Part shown: piece by piece, positions 55,226 to 64,000 of the stretch
Numbering within the stretch: position 1 is the first letter of the stretch
Layout of the letters: the number at the start of each line of letters is the position of its first letter
Assembly: GCF_000377405.1 (NCBI RefSeq)
Contig: NZ_KB905020.1
Coordinates: 620,001 to 684,000 of the forward strand
DNA length: 64,000 nucleotides
Direction of reading: 5' to 3'
Source: Thioalkalivibrio sp. ALE31
Lineage (GTDB): Bacteria > Pseudomonadota > Gammaproteobacteria > Ectothiorhodospirales > Ectothiorhodospiraceae
The notes under the pieces: model-generated
Seen by the model: only the letters and a program-made list of their open reading frames with translations
Database searches by the model: none
What the model was told of the DNA's origin: nothing
Made by a program: the position numbers and the translations under genes

Positions 55226-56248
55226 TTACCCCAGGTGTTTGAGCCGACTGACGGTCTCCAGACGCGCGAGCAGCGCCGGCTCGAAAGTGGTTGGCAACCG
55301 GGCCGCGATCGGCCAGTACCAGTGATTGTCCTGCGCAAACGACCGGCATTTTACGGCATCCTTCTCGGTCATCAGAACCGGCAACTCGTCATCGAAGCGG
55401 ATCTGGTGCGGCAGGAAGCGATGATGGTCGGGAAACGGATGTCGAATGATACCGATCTTCGCCGCCTCCAGGGTACGGAAGAAGCGCTCCGGATCGGCAA
55501 TACCGGCGATGGCGTGGGCATCGCGCCGGGCAAACCGGTGGGGCTTGCGTGACTCGTCGGCCCCATCCACCCGCAGCAGCCGGCTGGCCGGGACCAGTTC
55601 CATCGGAATCTCGCCGGGGCCGGCTTCGCCCCCGGTCACGATCACGAAATCCGCCCGCTCGCGCGCCCGCCTGGGCTCGCGCAGCGGCCCCGCCGGCAGG
55701 CACAGCCCGTTACCGAAGCGGCGCTTGCCGTCGACCATCAGGATGGTGATGTCGCGCGGCAGGCGGTGATGCTGCATGCCGTCATCGGCGATGACCACGT
55801 CCACCCCCTGCTCGGTCAGGGCCCGCGCGCCGCGAACCCGGTCGCGGTCCACCTGCACCGGCACCCCGGTGCGGCGCGCGATCAGCAGGGGTTCATCCCC
55901 CACCACCACCGGATCGGAATCGGGGGTCACCGCAATCCCGGCGACGTCCCCGCGCCCGCCGTAGCCACGGCTGACAATACCCGGCCGATACCCGGCGGCA
56001 CGCAGACGCTTGGCCAGCCAGACGGTCATCGGCGTCTTGCCACTGCCACCCAGCGTGAGATTCCCCACCACGATCACTGCCTTGGCCGGGATGGTGATGT
56101 CGCGCCGCAATTGTTCCTGGCGCTGACGGTTCCACTCGGCCAGCCCGGCATACACCAGCGACAGCGGAAACATCGCCGCCGCGAACGGCCCGCGCTGGCT
56201 CCACTGATCCCACAGCCGGGCACCAAACCATGCCTGCAGCGAGCCCAT
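55226..56248 (-). CDS. lpxK: Tetraacyldisaccharide 4'-kinase
   Basis: Phosphorylates the 4' position of the lipid A precursor at the inner membrane. 340 residues; an N-terminal membrane-associated helix, Walker A VGNLTLGGSGKTP near residue 62, SRGYGG, and VVGDEPLLIARRTGVPV, all family marks. Next to the KDO and msbA genes. Confidence 0.95.
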   Translation of the reverse strand: MGSLQAWFGARLWDQWSQRGPFAAAMFPLSLVYAGLAEWNRQRQEQLRRDITIPAKAVIVVGNLTLGGSGKTPMTVWLAKRLRAAGYRPGIVSRGYGGRGDVAGIAVTPDSDPVVVGDEPLLIARRTGVPVQVDRDRVRGARALTEQGVDVVIADDGMQHHRLPRDITILMVDGKRRFGNGLCLPAGPLREPRRARERADFVIVTGGEAGPGEIPMELVPASRLLRVDGADESRKPHRFARRDAHAIAGIADPERFFRTLEAAKIGIIRHPFPDHHRFLPHQIRFDDELPVLMTEKDAVKCRSFAQDNHWYWPIAARLPTTFEPALLARLETVSRLKHLG

Positions 56249-56250
56249 GG

Positions 56251-57384
56251 CTACCAGTCCCAGACCTGCTGCAGTACGGCGTCGAAATTTGCATCCACCT
56301 GGCGTCGCTCCTCCCAGAAGCGTCGGCGGGCCGCATCACCCTGCTGGCGCCGCGCAGCCGGGTCGTCCCGCAGTGCCTGCCAGGCCGCCAGCACCGCGGC
56401 CGGCTCGCCCAGCACCGGGCAGGGCACCTCCGCGGCCGGCGCCTCGCCCAGGCTCACGGCCGCCCCGCCAGCCAGGCCCTGCCACAGGGCCTGGCGATCC
56501 GGCGCGGCCAGATGTACTGCATGGGCGGCACTGGCCGCGGCCGCGAACCAGCGCCGATCATCCAGGTGCAGGATGGTCCCCGGCGGCAACGCCGACCGGT
56601 CCCAGCCCGAGACCACCTGATCGGCACCCGGCAACGGGGCGGCGTCCGTCTCCCCGCGCAGGCTGGCCAGCAGGATGTCGGTCTGACCCCAGCCGGAGGC
56701 CTCCCAGGCCGCCCGCCAGGCCGGCCACTGCGCCGGCGTGCCATGCCACCACCACAGGCGTTCCACCCCGCCCCCAACCAGCGAGCGCAGCACCACATCG
56801 GCCTGCGCCTCGACGAACCGGGCCTGGGGGTCGGCCGGGTCCAGCGCCCGAACGCGGGCGGCCGGCCAGCCATCGGCGGCGACAGGATCGACGGGCCAGT
56901 GGCAGGCCACCGGGGACATGGCCCCGGTAGCCGGCGCGGTGTTCACCGCGATCACCGGCGCCTCGGTCGCCTGCAACAGATGGACCGGCGCCCGGCCACC
57001 GGCCAGCAGGATGCCGTGGGGCTGAAAGCGCCGCAGCACCCGGCGCACCACCCGCGGCCGGTCACAGGGACCATAGCCCACCCCGACCTTGCGAAACGGC
57101 TGCATGTGGCGCTCGAAGAGCTCCGGGTAATCCTGTTCGAAGGTCAGGACGATGCGCACGTCCTGGCGCTTGTCGCGCACCGCACCCAGCAGCTCGATCC
57201 CCAGGCGCACGTCCTCGGGGCTGCCGCCGGCCTTGATCCAGATCAGCCGACCGCGATCCACGGGCGGGGTGAGGAAACCCCGCCGGGCGCGTGCCCGGCT
57301 GCCATCGCCGCGGCGGTAATCCCGCCAGGTCGCGCGCCAGACCGGGAGCGGACGATCCCCGTAGCCCCCGGCATCAGCCCCCAT
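56251..57384 (-). CDS. KdtA/WaaA-related glycosyltransferase-like protein
   Basis: 377 residues, ATG 57384 with AGGAGG upstream. The N-terminal half (RGRLIWIKAGGSPEDVRLGIELLGAVRDKR, then RFQPHGILLAGG) resembles the acceptor domain of KDO transferases, and location between msbA and lpxK fits lipopolysaccharide assembly. The C-terminal half is poorly conserved: the usual ENTLGEM-like donor motif is not visible. May be a diverged or accessory KDO transferase. Family call is by eye. Confidence 0.5.
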   Translation of the reverse strand: MGADAGGYGDRPLPVWRATWRDYRRGDGSRARARRGFLTPPVDRGRLIWIKAGGSPEDVRLGIELLGAVRDKRQDVRIVLTFEQDYPELFERHMQPFRKVGVGYGPCDRPRVVRRVLRRFQPHGILLAGGRAPVHLLQATEAPVIAVNTAPATGAMSPVACHWPVDPVAADGWPAARVRALDPADPQARFVEAQADVVLRSLVGGGVERLWWWHGTPAQWPAWRAAWEASGWGQTDILLASLRGETDAAPLPGADQVVSGWDRSALPPGTILHLDDRRWFAAAASAAHAVHLAAPDRQALWQGLAGGAAVSLGEAPAAEVPCPVLGEPAAVLAAWQALRDDPAARRQQGDAARRRFWEERRQVDANFDAVLQQVWDW

Positions 57385-59155
57385 CCCCCGCCTCCTCGCG
57401 GAACTGCAGGCGGTGCAGGTGGGTGTAGACCCCGCCTCGGGCGATCAGCTCCTCGTGCCGCCCGCTCTCCACGATGCGGCCGTTGTCCATCACCAGGATG
57501 CGGTCGGCGCCCTCAACCGTGGAAAGGCGGTGGGCGATGACCAGCGTGGTGCGCGTGCTCACCAGCGCATCCAGCGCGGCCTGCACCTGGCGCTCGGATT
57601 CGTTGTCCAGGGCGGAGGTGGCCTCGTCCAGGATCAGGATCGGGGCGTCCCGCAGCAGGGCGCGGGCGATCGCCAGACGCTGGCGCTGCCCCCCGGAGAG
57701 ACGGGTACCGTTTTCCCCCACCAGGGTCTGCATCCCGTCGGGCAGGCGCTCGATGAATTCCAGTGCATGCGCGGCGCGCGCCGCCTCGCGGATCTCCGCC
57801 TCGGTCGCCTCGGGGCGCCCATAGGCGATATTGGCGGCGACGGTGTCCGCGAACAGGGTGACGTTCTGGCCGACATAGGCAATCTGCCGACGCAGGTCGC
57901 GCAGGCGGATGGTCTCGAGGTCGTGGCCGTCCAGCAGGATGCGCCCCTCGGTCGGGTGATAGAAACGCGGCAGCAGATTGACCAGCGTGGTCTTGCCGCT
58001 GCCCGAGCGCCCGACCAGGGCCACGTTCTCGCCTGGCTCCACCGCGAAGGAGATGGCCTTCAGCACATCCGGGCCGTCCGCGCTGTAGCGAAACGCCACG
58101 TCCTCGAATGCCAGCTGGCCCTCGGCGCGGTCCAGCGGCACGTGGCCGGTGTCGCGCTCCGGCGTCTCGTCCAGCACCGCGAAGATGTTCTGCCCGGCCG
58201 CGATACCGCGCTGCAGGGTCGCGTTGATCATCGACAGCCGGCGGATCGGGCTCAAAAGCAGCAGCATGGCGGTCAGGAAGGAGACGAACGTGCCGGCCGT
58301 GACCGTGTCGTCGCCGAAATCCGAGGTCGCGACCCAGATCACGAAGGCCAGTACCGCCGCGACCAGGAACTGGATGGTCGGGGTATAGGCGGCCTTGATG
58401 CCCTCCATGCGCATATGCAGCCGGCGGTTGCGCTCGTTGATGTCCTCGAAGCGCCCGCGCTCGTAGGTCTCGCCGCCGAAGATGCGCACCACCCGGTGGC
58501 CCTCGATCACCTCCTGGGTCACGTGGGTGACATCGCCCATGTTGTACTGCAGGCGGTGCGAGATGCGGCGAAAGTGCTTGGTGACGACGCGCACCAGCAC
58601 GGCCAGCACCGGGGCGATGATCAGGATGGTCAGGGTCAGGGTCGGCGTCAGCCAGAACATCCAGGCCAGCAGGGCGATGATCGTCAGGGTGTCGCGTACC
58701 AGGGTACTGAAGCCGTCGGTCGCGGCCGTCGCCACCTGCTCCACGTTGTAGGTCACGCGCGAGATCAGCTCGCCGCTGCTCTGCTCCTGAAAGCGCTGCA
58801 CCGGCATGTGCAGCAGCCGCTCGAACAGCTCCTCGCGCAGGCGCTTGACCACCTGCCGCCCGACATAGCGCATCGCATAGACGGACCCGAACTCGGCCAC
58901 GCCGCGGACCAGAAACAGGCCGATCAGGGCCAGCGGAATCCACGCCACCAGGGGATGGCCCTCGCCCTCGGCGAAGGACTCGTCCATCAGCGGCTTCATC
59001 AGCGCGGCGAAGCCCGCCTCGGTCGCCGCCATGCCCAGCATCGCGACCGTGGCAATCGCCAGCAATGGCCAGTAGACGAAGGCATAGCTCAGCAGGCGAC
59101 GGTAGACCGTCCAGCCGGAATCGAAGTGCTGCGGGTGCTGCTCGTCAGTCGTCAT
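57374..59155 (-). CDS. msbA: Lipid A export ABC transporter MsbA
   Basis: Homodimeric ATP-driven flippase of lipid A-core. 593 residues: six N-terminal helices with SSGELISRVTYNVEQV, then the nucleotide-binding domain with Walker A GRSGSGKTTLVNLLPR, signature LSGGQRQRLAIARALL, Walker B ILILDEATSALD and H-loop AHRLST. Context with lpxK and kdsB supports lipid A rather than drug export. Overlaps both neighbours. Confidence 0.95.
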   Translation of the reverse strand: MTTDEQHPQHFDSGWTVYRRLLSYAFVYWPLLAIATVAMLGMAATEAGFAALMKPLMDESFAEGEGHPLVAWIPLALIGLFLVRGVAEFGSVYAMRYVGRQVVKRLREELFERLLHMPVQRFQEQSSGELISRVTYNVEQVATAATDGFSTLVRDTLTIIALLAWMFWLTPTLTLTILIIAPVLAVLVRVVTKHFRRISHRLQYNMGDVTHVTQEVIEGHRVVRIFGGETYERGRFEDINERNRRLHMRMEGIKAAYTPTIQFLVAAVLAFVIWVATSDFGDDTVTAGTFVSFLTAMLLLLSPIRRLSMINATLQRGIAAGQNIFAVLDETPERDTGHVPLDRAEGQLAFEDVAFRYSADGPDVLKAISFAVEPGENVALVGRSGSGKTTLVNLLPRFYHPTEGRILLDGHDLETIRLRDLRRQIAYVGQNVTLFADTVAANIAYGRPEATEAEIREAARAAHALEFIERLPDGMQTLVGENGTRLSGGQRQRLAIARALLRDAPILILDEATSALDNESERQVQAALDALVSTRTTLVIAHRLSTVEGADRILVMDNGRIVESGRHEELIARGGVYTHLHRLQFREEAGDGG

Positions 59156-59573
59156 CGGCAGCCTCGCCCAGCGTGGCGATCGACACGGACGTAATGCCCA
59201 GGCGGCCCACCACGTCCAGGGCGCGCACGACCGACTGATGGCTGGCGTTGGCGTCGGCGCGGATCAGCACCGGGTCATCCTCGCGACCCTCGCGCGCCTC
59301 GGACAGCACACGCTCCAGGGTCTCGGCGCGGCGATTGATCAGCTCCTGGCCATTGATGAAGTAGTTGCCGTTGGCATCCACCACGATATCGATCCAGGCG
59401 CGCTCCACCGCTTCGGCCTCGCGGTCGGCCGAGGGCAGGGTCAGCTCGATGTCCGCGTGCTGGTCAAAGGTCGTGGAGACCATGAAGAAGATCAGCAGCA
59501 GGAAGACGACGTCGATCAACGGCGTCAGGTTGACACCCGGTTCCTCCTGGCGGCGTGGCGCGCGGAAGTTCAC
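59145..59573 (-). CDS. exbD: ExbD/TolR-family energy-coupling protein
   Basis: 142 residues, one N-terminal helix with the proton-carrying aspartate in NLTPLIDVVFLLLIFFMV, then a periplasmic domain. Works with ExbB to transmit the proton-motive force, normally to TonB; no tonB is nearby. ATGA overlap with exbB. Confidence 0.93.
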   Translation of the reverse strand: MNFRAPRRQEEPGVNLTPLIDVVFLLLIFFMVSTTFDQHADIELTLPSADREAEAVERAWIDIVVDANGNYFINGQELINRRAETLERVLSEAREGREDDPVLIRADANASHQSVVRALDVVGRLGITSVSIATLGEAADDD

Positions 59574-60208
59574 GCCTGCGCCCCGCCCTCGGCCGCGCCG
59601 GCCGCGCGCTCGCCGTGGATCACCTCGACCAGCTTGGTGGCCTCCTGCTCCATCTCCAGCACCAGCTCGTCGATATGCCCGCGGAAGTAGCGATGGAAGG
59701 CCAGCGCCGGGATCGCCACGCCGATACCGGCGGCGGTGGTGATCAGGGCCTGGGAGATCCCCCCAGCCAGATCGCGCGGGCTGCCCACGCCGATCTCGGT
59801 GATCACGGTGAACACCTCGATCATCCCGACCACGGTGCCGAGCAGGCCCAGCAGCGGAGTGATCATCGCGATGGTGCCCAGCGTGTTCATGTAGCGCTCG
59901 AGCTCATGCGCAACGCGCCGGCCGGCCTCCTCGATGCTCTCCTGCGTGATCTGTCGGGCCCGGTCATGGGTCGCAAGCCCCGCCGCCAGGATCGCGCCCA
60001 GGGGCGAGCCGGCCCGGAGGCGCTGGATATCGTCGAGCTTGAGCCCCTGGGTGCGCATCTGCTCCCACACCGAGGTCAGCAGGCGCGGCGGGACCACGCG
60101 CGAGCGGCGCAGCGTCCACAGCCGCTCCAGCACGATGGCGACGGCCAGTACGGAACACAGCAGGATCGGCAGCATCAGCCAGCCGCCCGCCTGTACGATC
60201 TCCAGCAT
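59570..60208 (-). CDS. exbB: ExbB/TolQ/MotA-family proton channel
   Basis: 212 residues, three helices. MLEIVQAGGWLMLPILLCSVLAVAIVLERLWTL at the N-terminus; GTIAMITPLLGLLGTVVGMIEVF holds the family pore residues. First gene of the exbBD-msbA-lpxK-kdsB cluster. Confidence 0.93.
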   Translation of the reverse strand: MLEIVQAGGWLMLPILLCSVLAVAIVLERLWTLRRSRVVPPRLLTSVWEQMRTQGLKLDDIQRLRAGSPLGAILAAGLATHDRARQITQESIEEAGRRVAHELERYMNTLGTIAMITPLLGLLGTVVGMIEVFTVITEIGVGSPRDLAGGISQALITTAAGIGVAIPALAFHRYFRGHIDELVLEMEQEATKLVEVIHGERAAGAAEGGAQA

Positions 60209-60243
60209 TCGGTCTCTCCCTCTTGGCTCGTCGGGCCGGCGCG

Positions 60244-61584
60244 TCAGTCGCGCCGGAACACGGCCATGGATTCCACATGGGCGGTATGCGGGAACATGTC
60301 CATGATCCCGGCCCGCTCCAGGCGATAGCCATGATGATGCACCAGGCGCTCGGCGTCACGGGCGAGCGTGGCCGGGTTGCAGGACACATACACCATGCGC
60401 TCGATCCGCTGCGGCGCCAGGGCCTCGATTACCGCAGCCGCGCCGGTACGCGGCGGGTCCAGCAGTACGCGTTCAAAGCGTTCGGCCAGCCATGCGGCGT
60501 TCTTCAGGGCCTCGACGTCATCCAGATCGGCGCGTTCGTAGCGGGTGTTGGCGATGCCCTGGTCGCGGGCATTGGCGCGCGCCCGTGCCAGCATCGCGTC
60601 GTCCACCTCGACGCCAACTACTTCGCCGACCACCTCGCCGTTCGTCACGCTGCGCGCCAGCGGCAGGGTGAAGTTGCCCAGCCCGCAGAACAGATCCAGC
60701 ACCCGCTGGCCCGGCTGCAGGTCCAGCGCGGCCAGCGCCTGCGGGACCATCTTGCGGTTGATGCCGGCATGCACCTGGATGAAGTCCGTGGGCATGAACG
60801 GGACCGACACGCCGTAGTCCGGGTGGCGATAGACCAGTGGCTCGATCGGCCCGGCCAGCGGTTCCACCGTCTCCGGGCCGCCGGGCTGCAGATACACCTG
60901 AATGCCCTCGCCCTCCGCCCAGGCGGACAGGCGCGCGCTGTCCGCCTCCGACAGCAGATCGAGGTTGCGGAAGATCAGCGCCACGCGCTCGTCGTCATCC
61001 ACCGCCACCTCGATCTGCGGCAGGCGGTCGCGCGCCTCGAGGCCACCGATCAGCTCGCGCAGGGCCAGGATGCGCTGCCCCACGGCCGGGTGCAGCACCT
61101 CGCAATGGGTCATCTCGGCCAGATACGGGCTGCCGCGCTCGCGAAAGCCAACCAGCACCCCGCCCTTCTTCGGCACGTACTTCGCCCCCAGCCGCGCGGT
61201 GCGGCGGTAGCCGAGGGTGGTGTCGGTCAGCGGCTCGAAACGGGCCTCGGGGGTCACGTGGCCGATGCGCTCCAGGGCATCGAACAGGGCCTGCTCCTTG
61301 ATCGCACGCTGGGTCTCGATCGATGCATGCTGCAGCTTGCAGCCGCCGCACAGGCCGAAAAACTCGCAGGGCGGTTCGACCCGACCCGGGGCCGGATCCA
61401 GCACCTCGACCACCTCGGCGGAATCGAAACGGCGCTTGCGCCCGGTCTGCCGGGCCATCACGCGCTCGCCCTTCAGCGCCCCGTGGATGAAGCAGGCCTT
61501 GCCCTCGCGGCGGATCACGCCCTGGCCATCCAGCGTGACCTCCTCGATGGTGGCCTCGAAGGGGGTCTTGTCAATGCGTGCCAT
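60244..61584 (-). CDS. rlmD: 23S rRNA (uracil-5-)-methyltransferase RlmD
   Basis: Methylates U1939 of 23S rRNA using SAM. 446 residues from ATG 61584. An N-terminal TRAM domain (about 5-60), then the Fe-S cysteines in PPCEFFGLCGGCKLQH (the fourth further on), SAM motif VLDLFCGLGNFTLPLA, and catalytic YVSCNPATLARD. The start codon overlaps the exonuclease stop. Confidence 0.95.
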   Translation of the reverse strand: MARIDKTPFEATIEEVTLDGQGVIRREGKACFIHGALKGERVMARQTGRKRRFDSAEVVEVLDPAPGRVEPPCEFFGLCGGCKLQHASIETQRAIKEQALFDALERIGHVTPEARFEPLTDTTLGYRRTARLGAKYVPKKGGVLVGFRERGSPYLAEMTHCEVLHPAVGQRILALRELIGGLEARDRLPQIEVAVDDDERVALIFRNLDLLSEADSARLSAWAEGEGIQVYLQPGGPETVEPLAGPIEPLVYRHPDYGVSVPFMPTDFIQVHAGINRKMVPQALAALDLQPGQRVLDLFCGLGNFTLPLARSVTNGEVVGEVVGVEVDDAMLARARANARDQGIANTRYERADLDDVEALKNAAWLAERFERVLLDPPRTGAAAVIEALAPQRIERMVYVSCNPATLARDAERLVHHHGYRLERAGIMDMFPHTAHVESMAVFRRD

Positions 61585-62390
61585 CAGTCCGCGCGTCCGG
61601 CCGGCTGCCAGGCGTCGAGGAATTCGCAGTGGTGTGCGGCACCGCTGGCCTCCAAATACTCGGCCAGCTGCTGCTGCCGGCTGGCCAGGGCCGCGTCGGT
61701 CAGATTGCCGCGCATGTACTCGAAGCGCAGCCAGACCAGATAGGTGTTCAGCACGTCGTGCTCCACGTAGTCGTGGATCTCGCGGGCGCGGCCGTCGCGC
61801 CAGGCCGGCCAGACCTTGGAGCCGTCCATGCCCAGCTTGCCGGGGAAGCCGAGCAGGCTCGCCATCATGTCGAGGCTCGCGACCGCACGGCCCTGGAACC
61901 CGGCCAGCACGTCCATCAGGTCCACATGGCGCCAGTGGAAACGCGACAGGTAGTTGTTGTAGCGAAACTCGCGGTCGTCGTCGCCCTGCTCCCAGTAGCG
62001 CGGGGCCTGCACGCCATTGACCAGCGCGCGGTAGTGCAGCACCGGCAGGTCGAAGCCGCCGCCGTTCCAGCTGACCAGCTGCGGCGTGCGCTTGTCGATT
62101 ACATCGAAGAACTGGCGCAGCAGCTCGGCCTCGGTCGGCGCCTGGCCATCCTCGCCCTCGCGCCCGAAGGCGGAGAGCTTCAGCGCGTCGCCGCCCTGGT
62201 AGAGCACGCCGATGGAGACGATGCGGTGCAGCGGGTGCTTCAGGAACTCCGTGCCGGCCTGCGCGCGGCGCAGGGCGAACAGCGCCTCCGCCACCTCGTG
62301 ATCGTCGAGGCCGTCGAAGTCGTGCAGGCGCCGGGCGCCGTCGATGTCGGGGACGGTCTCGAGATCGAAGATCAGGACCGGGGCACTCAT
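61584..62390 (-). CDS. PolB-like 3'-5' exonuclease
   Basis: 268 residues, DEDD-family exonuclease. Exo I LIFDLETVPD, Exo II LVSWNGGGFDLPVLHYRAL and Exo III HDYVEHDVLNTYLVWLRF give the metal-binding Asp/Glu set. Stand-alone relatives of the DNA polymerase B proofreading domain, often annotated as a predicted exonuclease. Between cysM and rlmD with short overlaps. Confidence 0.88.
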   Translation of the reverse strand: MSAPVLIFDLETVPDIDGARRLHDFDGLDDHEVAEALFALRRAQAGTEFLKHPLHRIVSIGVLYQGGDALKLSAFGREGEDGQAPTEAELLRQFFDVIDKRTPQLVSWNGGGFDLPVLHYRALVNGVQAPRYWEQGDDDREFRYNNYLSRFHWRHVDLMDVLAGFQGRAVASLDMMASLLGFPGKLGMDGSKVWPAWRDGRAREIHDYVEHDVLNTYLVWLRFEYMRGNLTDAALASRQQQLAEYLEASGAAHHCEFLDAWQPAGRAD

Positions 62391-63298
62391 GACGGGAACA
62401 CGCCGGTGGAGATGTAGCGGTCGCCGCGGTCACAGATGATCGCGACGAAGGTCCCGCCCTCGGTCGCGGCCGCAAGCTTCAGGGCTGCGGCCACGGAACC
62501 CCCGGACGAGACCCCGGCGAAGATACCCTCCTCGGCGGCCAGCCGGCGCATGGTGTCCTCGGCCTCCTCCTGGGTCACGTCCACGGTCTGGTCCACCCGC
62601 GAGGCCTCGAAGATGGTGGGCAGGTACGCCTCCGGCCAGCGCCGGATACCGGGGATGGACGATCCCTCGGTGGGCTGCACGCCGACGATCTGCACCTCCG
62701 GGTCGCGCTCCTTCAGATAGCGCGACACGCCCATGATGGTGCCGGTGGTCCCCATCGCCGAGACGAAGTGGGTCACCGTACCCTCGGTGTCGCGCCAGAT
62801 CTCCGGGCCGGTGCCGATGTAGTGGGCCTCGGGGTTGTCCGGGTTGCCGAACTGGTTCAGCACCCGGCCCTTGCCCTCGGCCTCCATGTGGTCGGCCAGG
62901 TCGCGCGCGCCCTCCATACTCTCCTCGCGCGAGACCAGCACCAGTTCGGCGCCAAAGGCCTTCATCGAGGCGCGGCGCTCGGCGGACATGTTGTCCGGCA
63001 TCACCAGGATCATGCGATAGCCCTTCATCGCCGCGACCATCGCCAGCGCGATGCCGGTATTGCCGCTGGTCGCCTCGATCAGGGTATCGCCGGGCTGGAT
63101 GTCGCCGCGGCGCTCGGCCGCCTGGATCATGTTCAGCGCGGGCCGGTCCTTGACCGAACCGGCGGGATTGTTGCCCTCGAGCTTCACCAGCACGGTGGAC
63201 GGCAGGTCGGCCGCCATGCGCTGCAGGCGCACCAGCGGCGTGTTGCCGACAAAGTGCTCGAGGGTCGGGAAGGATTCAGGGTGCAGGCGTTTCTTCAT
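62387..63298 (-). CDS. cysM: Cysteine synthase B
   Basis: PLP enzyme that makes cysteine (or S-sulfocysteine from thiosulfate) from O-acetylserine. 303 residues from ATG 63298. Lys50 in NNPAGSVKDRPALN binds PLP; EATSGNTG and GTTGTIMGVSRYLKE bind substrate and phosphate. The short length and Arg/Gly pattern match CysM rather than CysK. Start confirmed by the family N-terminus. Confidence 0.93.
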   Translation of the reverse strand: MKKRLHPESFPTLEHFVGNTPLVRLQRMAADLPSTVLVKLEGNNPAGSVKDRPALNMIQAAERRGDIQPGDTLIEATSGNTGIALAMVAAMKGYRMILVMPDNMSAERRASMKAFGAELVLVSREESMEGARDLADHMEAEGKGRVLNQFGNPDNPEAHYIGTGPEIWRDTEGTVTHFVSAMGTTGTIMGVSRYLKERDPEVQIVGVQPTEGSSIPGIRRWPEAYLPTIFEASRVDQTVDVTQEEAEDTMRRLAAEEGIFAGVSSGGSVAAALKLAAATEGGTFVAIICDRGDRYISTGVFPS

Positions 63299-63367
63299 GC
63301 GCGCAGAGTATAACGACCGGGCCCCGTCCCTGCCCACGCTCGCGACGATCCGGCGTCGGGGCTTCCC

Positions 63368-63456
63368 ATGGAGATTGCTTCGTCGCGTTGTTCCTCGCAA
63401 TGACGCGAAGGGGGCACCGTCATCGCGAGGCGCGCAGCGTCGTGGCGAGCGGTATG
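63368..63456. repeat. Palindromic repeat, type 3
   Basis: Arms GGAGATTGCTTCGTCGCG...CCTCGCAATGACG and CGTCATCGCGAGG...CGTGGCGAGC are imperfect inverted repeats, related to the widespread intergenic repeat with core GTCATTGCGAGG. Lies in the 219-base cysM-marC gap, which must also hold both divergent promoters. Confidence 0.7.
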
Positions 63457-63517
63457 ACCCGACCACCTGCGCGAGCCTGCCTCGCAACCTTGCGGGTTCC
63501 GGCCTAAGCTCGAACAC

Positions 63518-64000
63518 ATGCTTGTGTTACTCGAATACCTGGTCGTTACCTTCCTGGCGGTGTTCGTGATCGTGAACCCGCTGACCACGGCGTTCATCTT
63601 CACGGCGATGCTGCCGCGCGCATCGGAGGAGAAGCGCCGGGCGATCGCGCTGCGCTCGGTCAAGGTGGCCACCTCCCTGCTGTTCGCCTTCGCCCTGCTG
63701 GGCGGGGTGATCTTCCAGCTGTTCGGGATCACCCTGGCGGCGTTTCGTATCGCTGGCGGGATCATCCTGTTCGGTATCGCGATCGGCATGATCCGGCAGA
63801 AGGGGGCGACCGAGAAGGAGACCGCCGAAGAGGTGAAGGCCGACAAGGGGCACGTGACCGAGGACATCTCGGTGATCCCGCTGGCGATCCCGTTCATGAG
63901 CGGCCCAGGCGCGATCGCCACGGTGATGATCCTGACCAGCGAGGCCCCGACGGTCTACCACACGGGGCTCGTGTTCCTCGGCGTGCTGGCCTGCATGGTC
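63518..64000 (+). CDS. MarC family membrane protein (partial)
   Basis: 161 residues visible; cut by the right edge. Hydrophobic with several helices: LVVTFLAVFVIVNPLTT, AFRIAGGIILFGIAIGMI, and the family signature DISVIPLAIPFMSGPGAIATVMIL. MarC/YhgN family, function unknown. ATG at 63518. Confidence 0.88.
   Translation, partial: MLVLLEYLVVTFLAVFVIVNPLTTAFIFTAMLPRASEEKRRAIALRSVKVATSLLFAFALLGGVIFQLFGITLAAFRIAGGIILFGIAIGMIRQKGATEKETAEEVKADKGHVTEDISVIPLAIPFMSGPGAIATVMILTSEAPTVYHTGLVFLGVLACMV

Noticed and set aside
1-64000. CRISPR array, rRNA or tRNA genes
   Set aside because: No regularly spaced direct repeats, no rRNA-like tracts and no cloverleaf with CCA-adjacent acceptor stem were noticed on either strand.

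Overview
The window is GC-rich, densely packed chromosomal DNA from a gammaproteobacterium. Gene content and order point to a haloalkaliphilic sulfur oxidiser of the Ectothiorhodospiraceae, probably close to Thioalkalivibrio; this is inference. The clues are rnfABCDGE followed by nth, a complete mrpABCDEFG Na+/H+ antiporter operon, a persulfide dioxygenase with an ArsR-rhodanese regulator, an FNR/Anr regulator, and the exbB-exbD-msbA-lpxK-kdsB cluster. No rRNA, tRNA or CRISPR array was seen.

Left part (1-12 kb): a truncated membrane protein gene; cyclopropane fatty acid synthase divergent from fnr; two small conserved genes; a leftward apbC-dcd-carbamate kinase-lipoprotein group; metG, divergent from apbC across a 459-base AT-rich gap with DnaA boxes; mtnB and a degraded-looking mtnC. 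A 274-base hairpin element then precedes the rnf operon.

Middle (12-34 kb): rnfABCDGE, an unknown 145-residue gene, nth, a DUF1841 gene, a leftward RND efflux pair, a second hairpin element plus an extra end, a SRPBCC protein, a YihY membrane protein, a YdbL/YdbH/DUF218 group, a lone cNMP-binding protein, an MFS transporter, and the persulfide dioxygenase/ArsR-rhodanese pair facing a small barrel-fold protein.

Right part (34-64 kb): the mrp operon, an SH3-domain membrane protein, fabA, a 757-base inverted duplication, a sulfatase-fold membrane enzyme with a cytochrome b561, a HAD phosphatase, an IS110 element, a two-gene SbcD/SbcC-like (YhaO/YhaN) nuclease, the lipid A/KDO export and synthesis cluster, rlmD, a 3'-5' exonuclease, cysM and the start of a marC gene.

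The most informative observation is the IS110 insertion at 48142-49300. It splits a palindromic repeat whose empty site can be rebuilt exactly. The noncoding stretch ahead of its transposase folds like a bridge RNA, and the two arms of its first loop carry 7-base guides matching the two sides of that same insertion site. Also notable are long-hairpin elements whose arms differ between copies in a compensatory way, a large inverted duplication, a methionine-salvage phosphatase lacking its catalytic aspartate, and an ArsR-rhodanese fusion with no cysteine in its DNA-binding domain.
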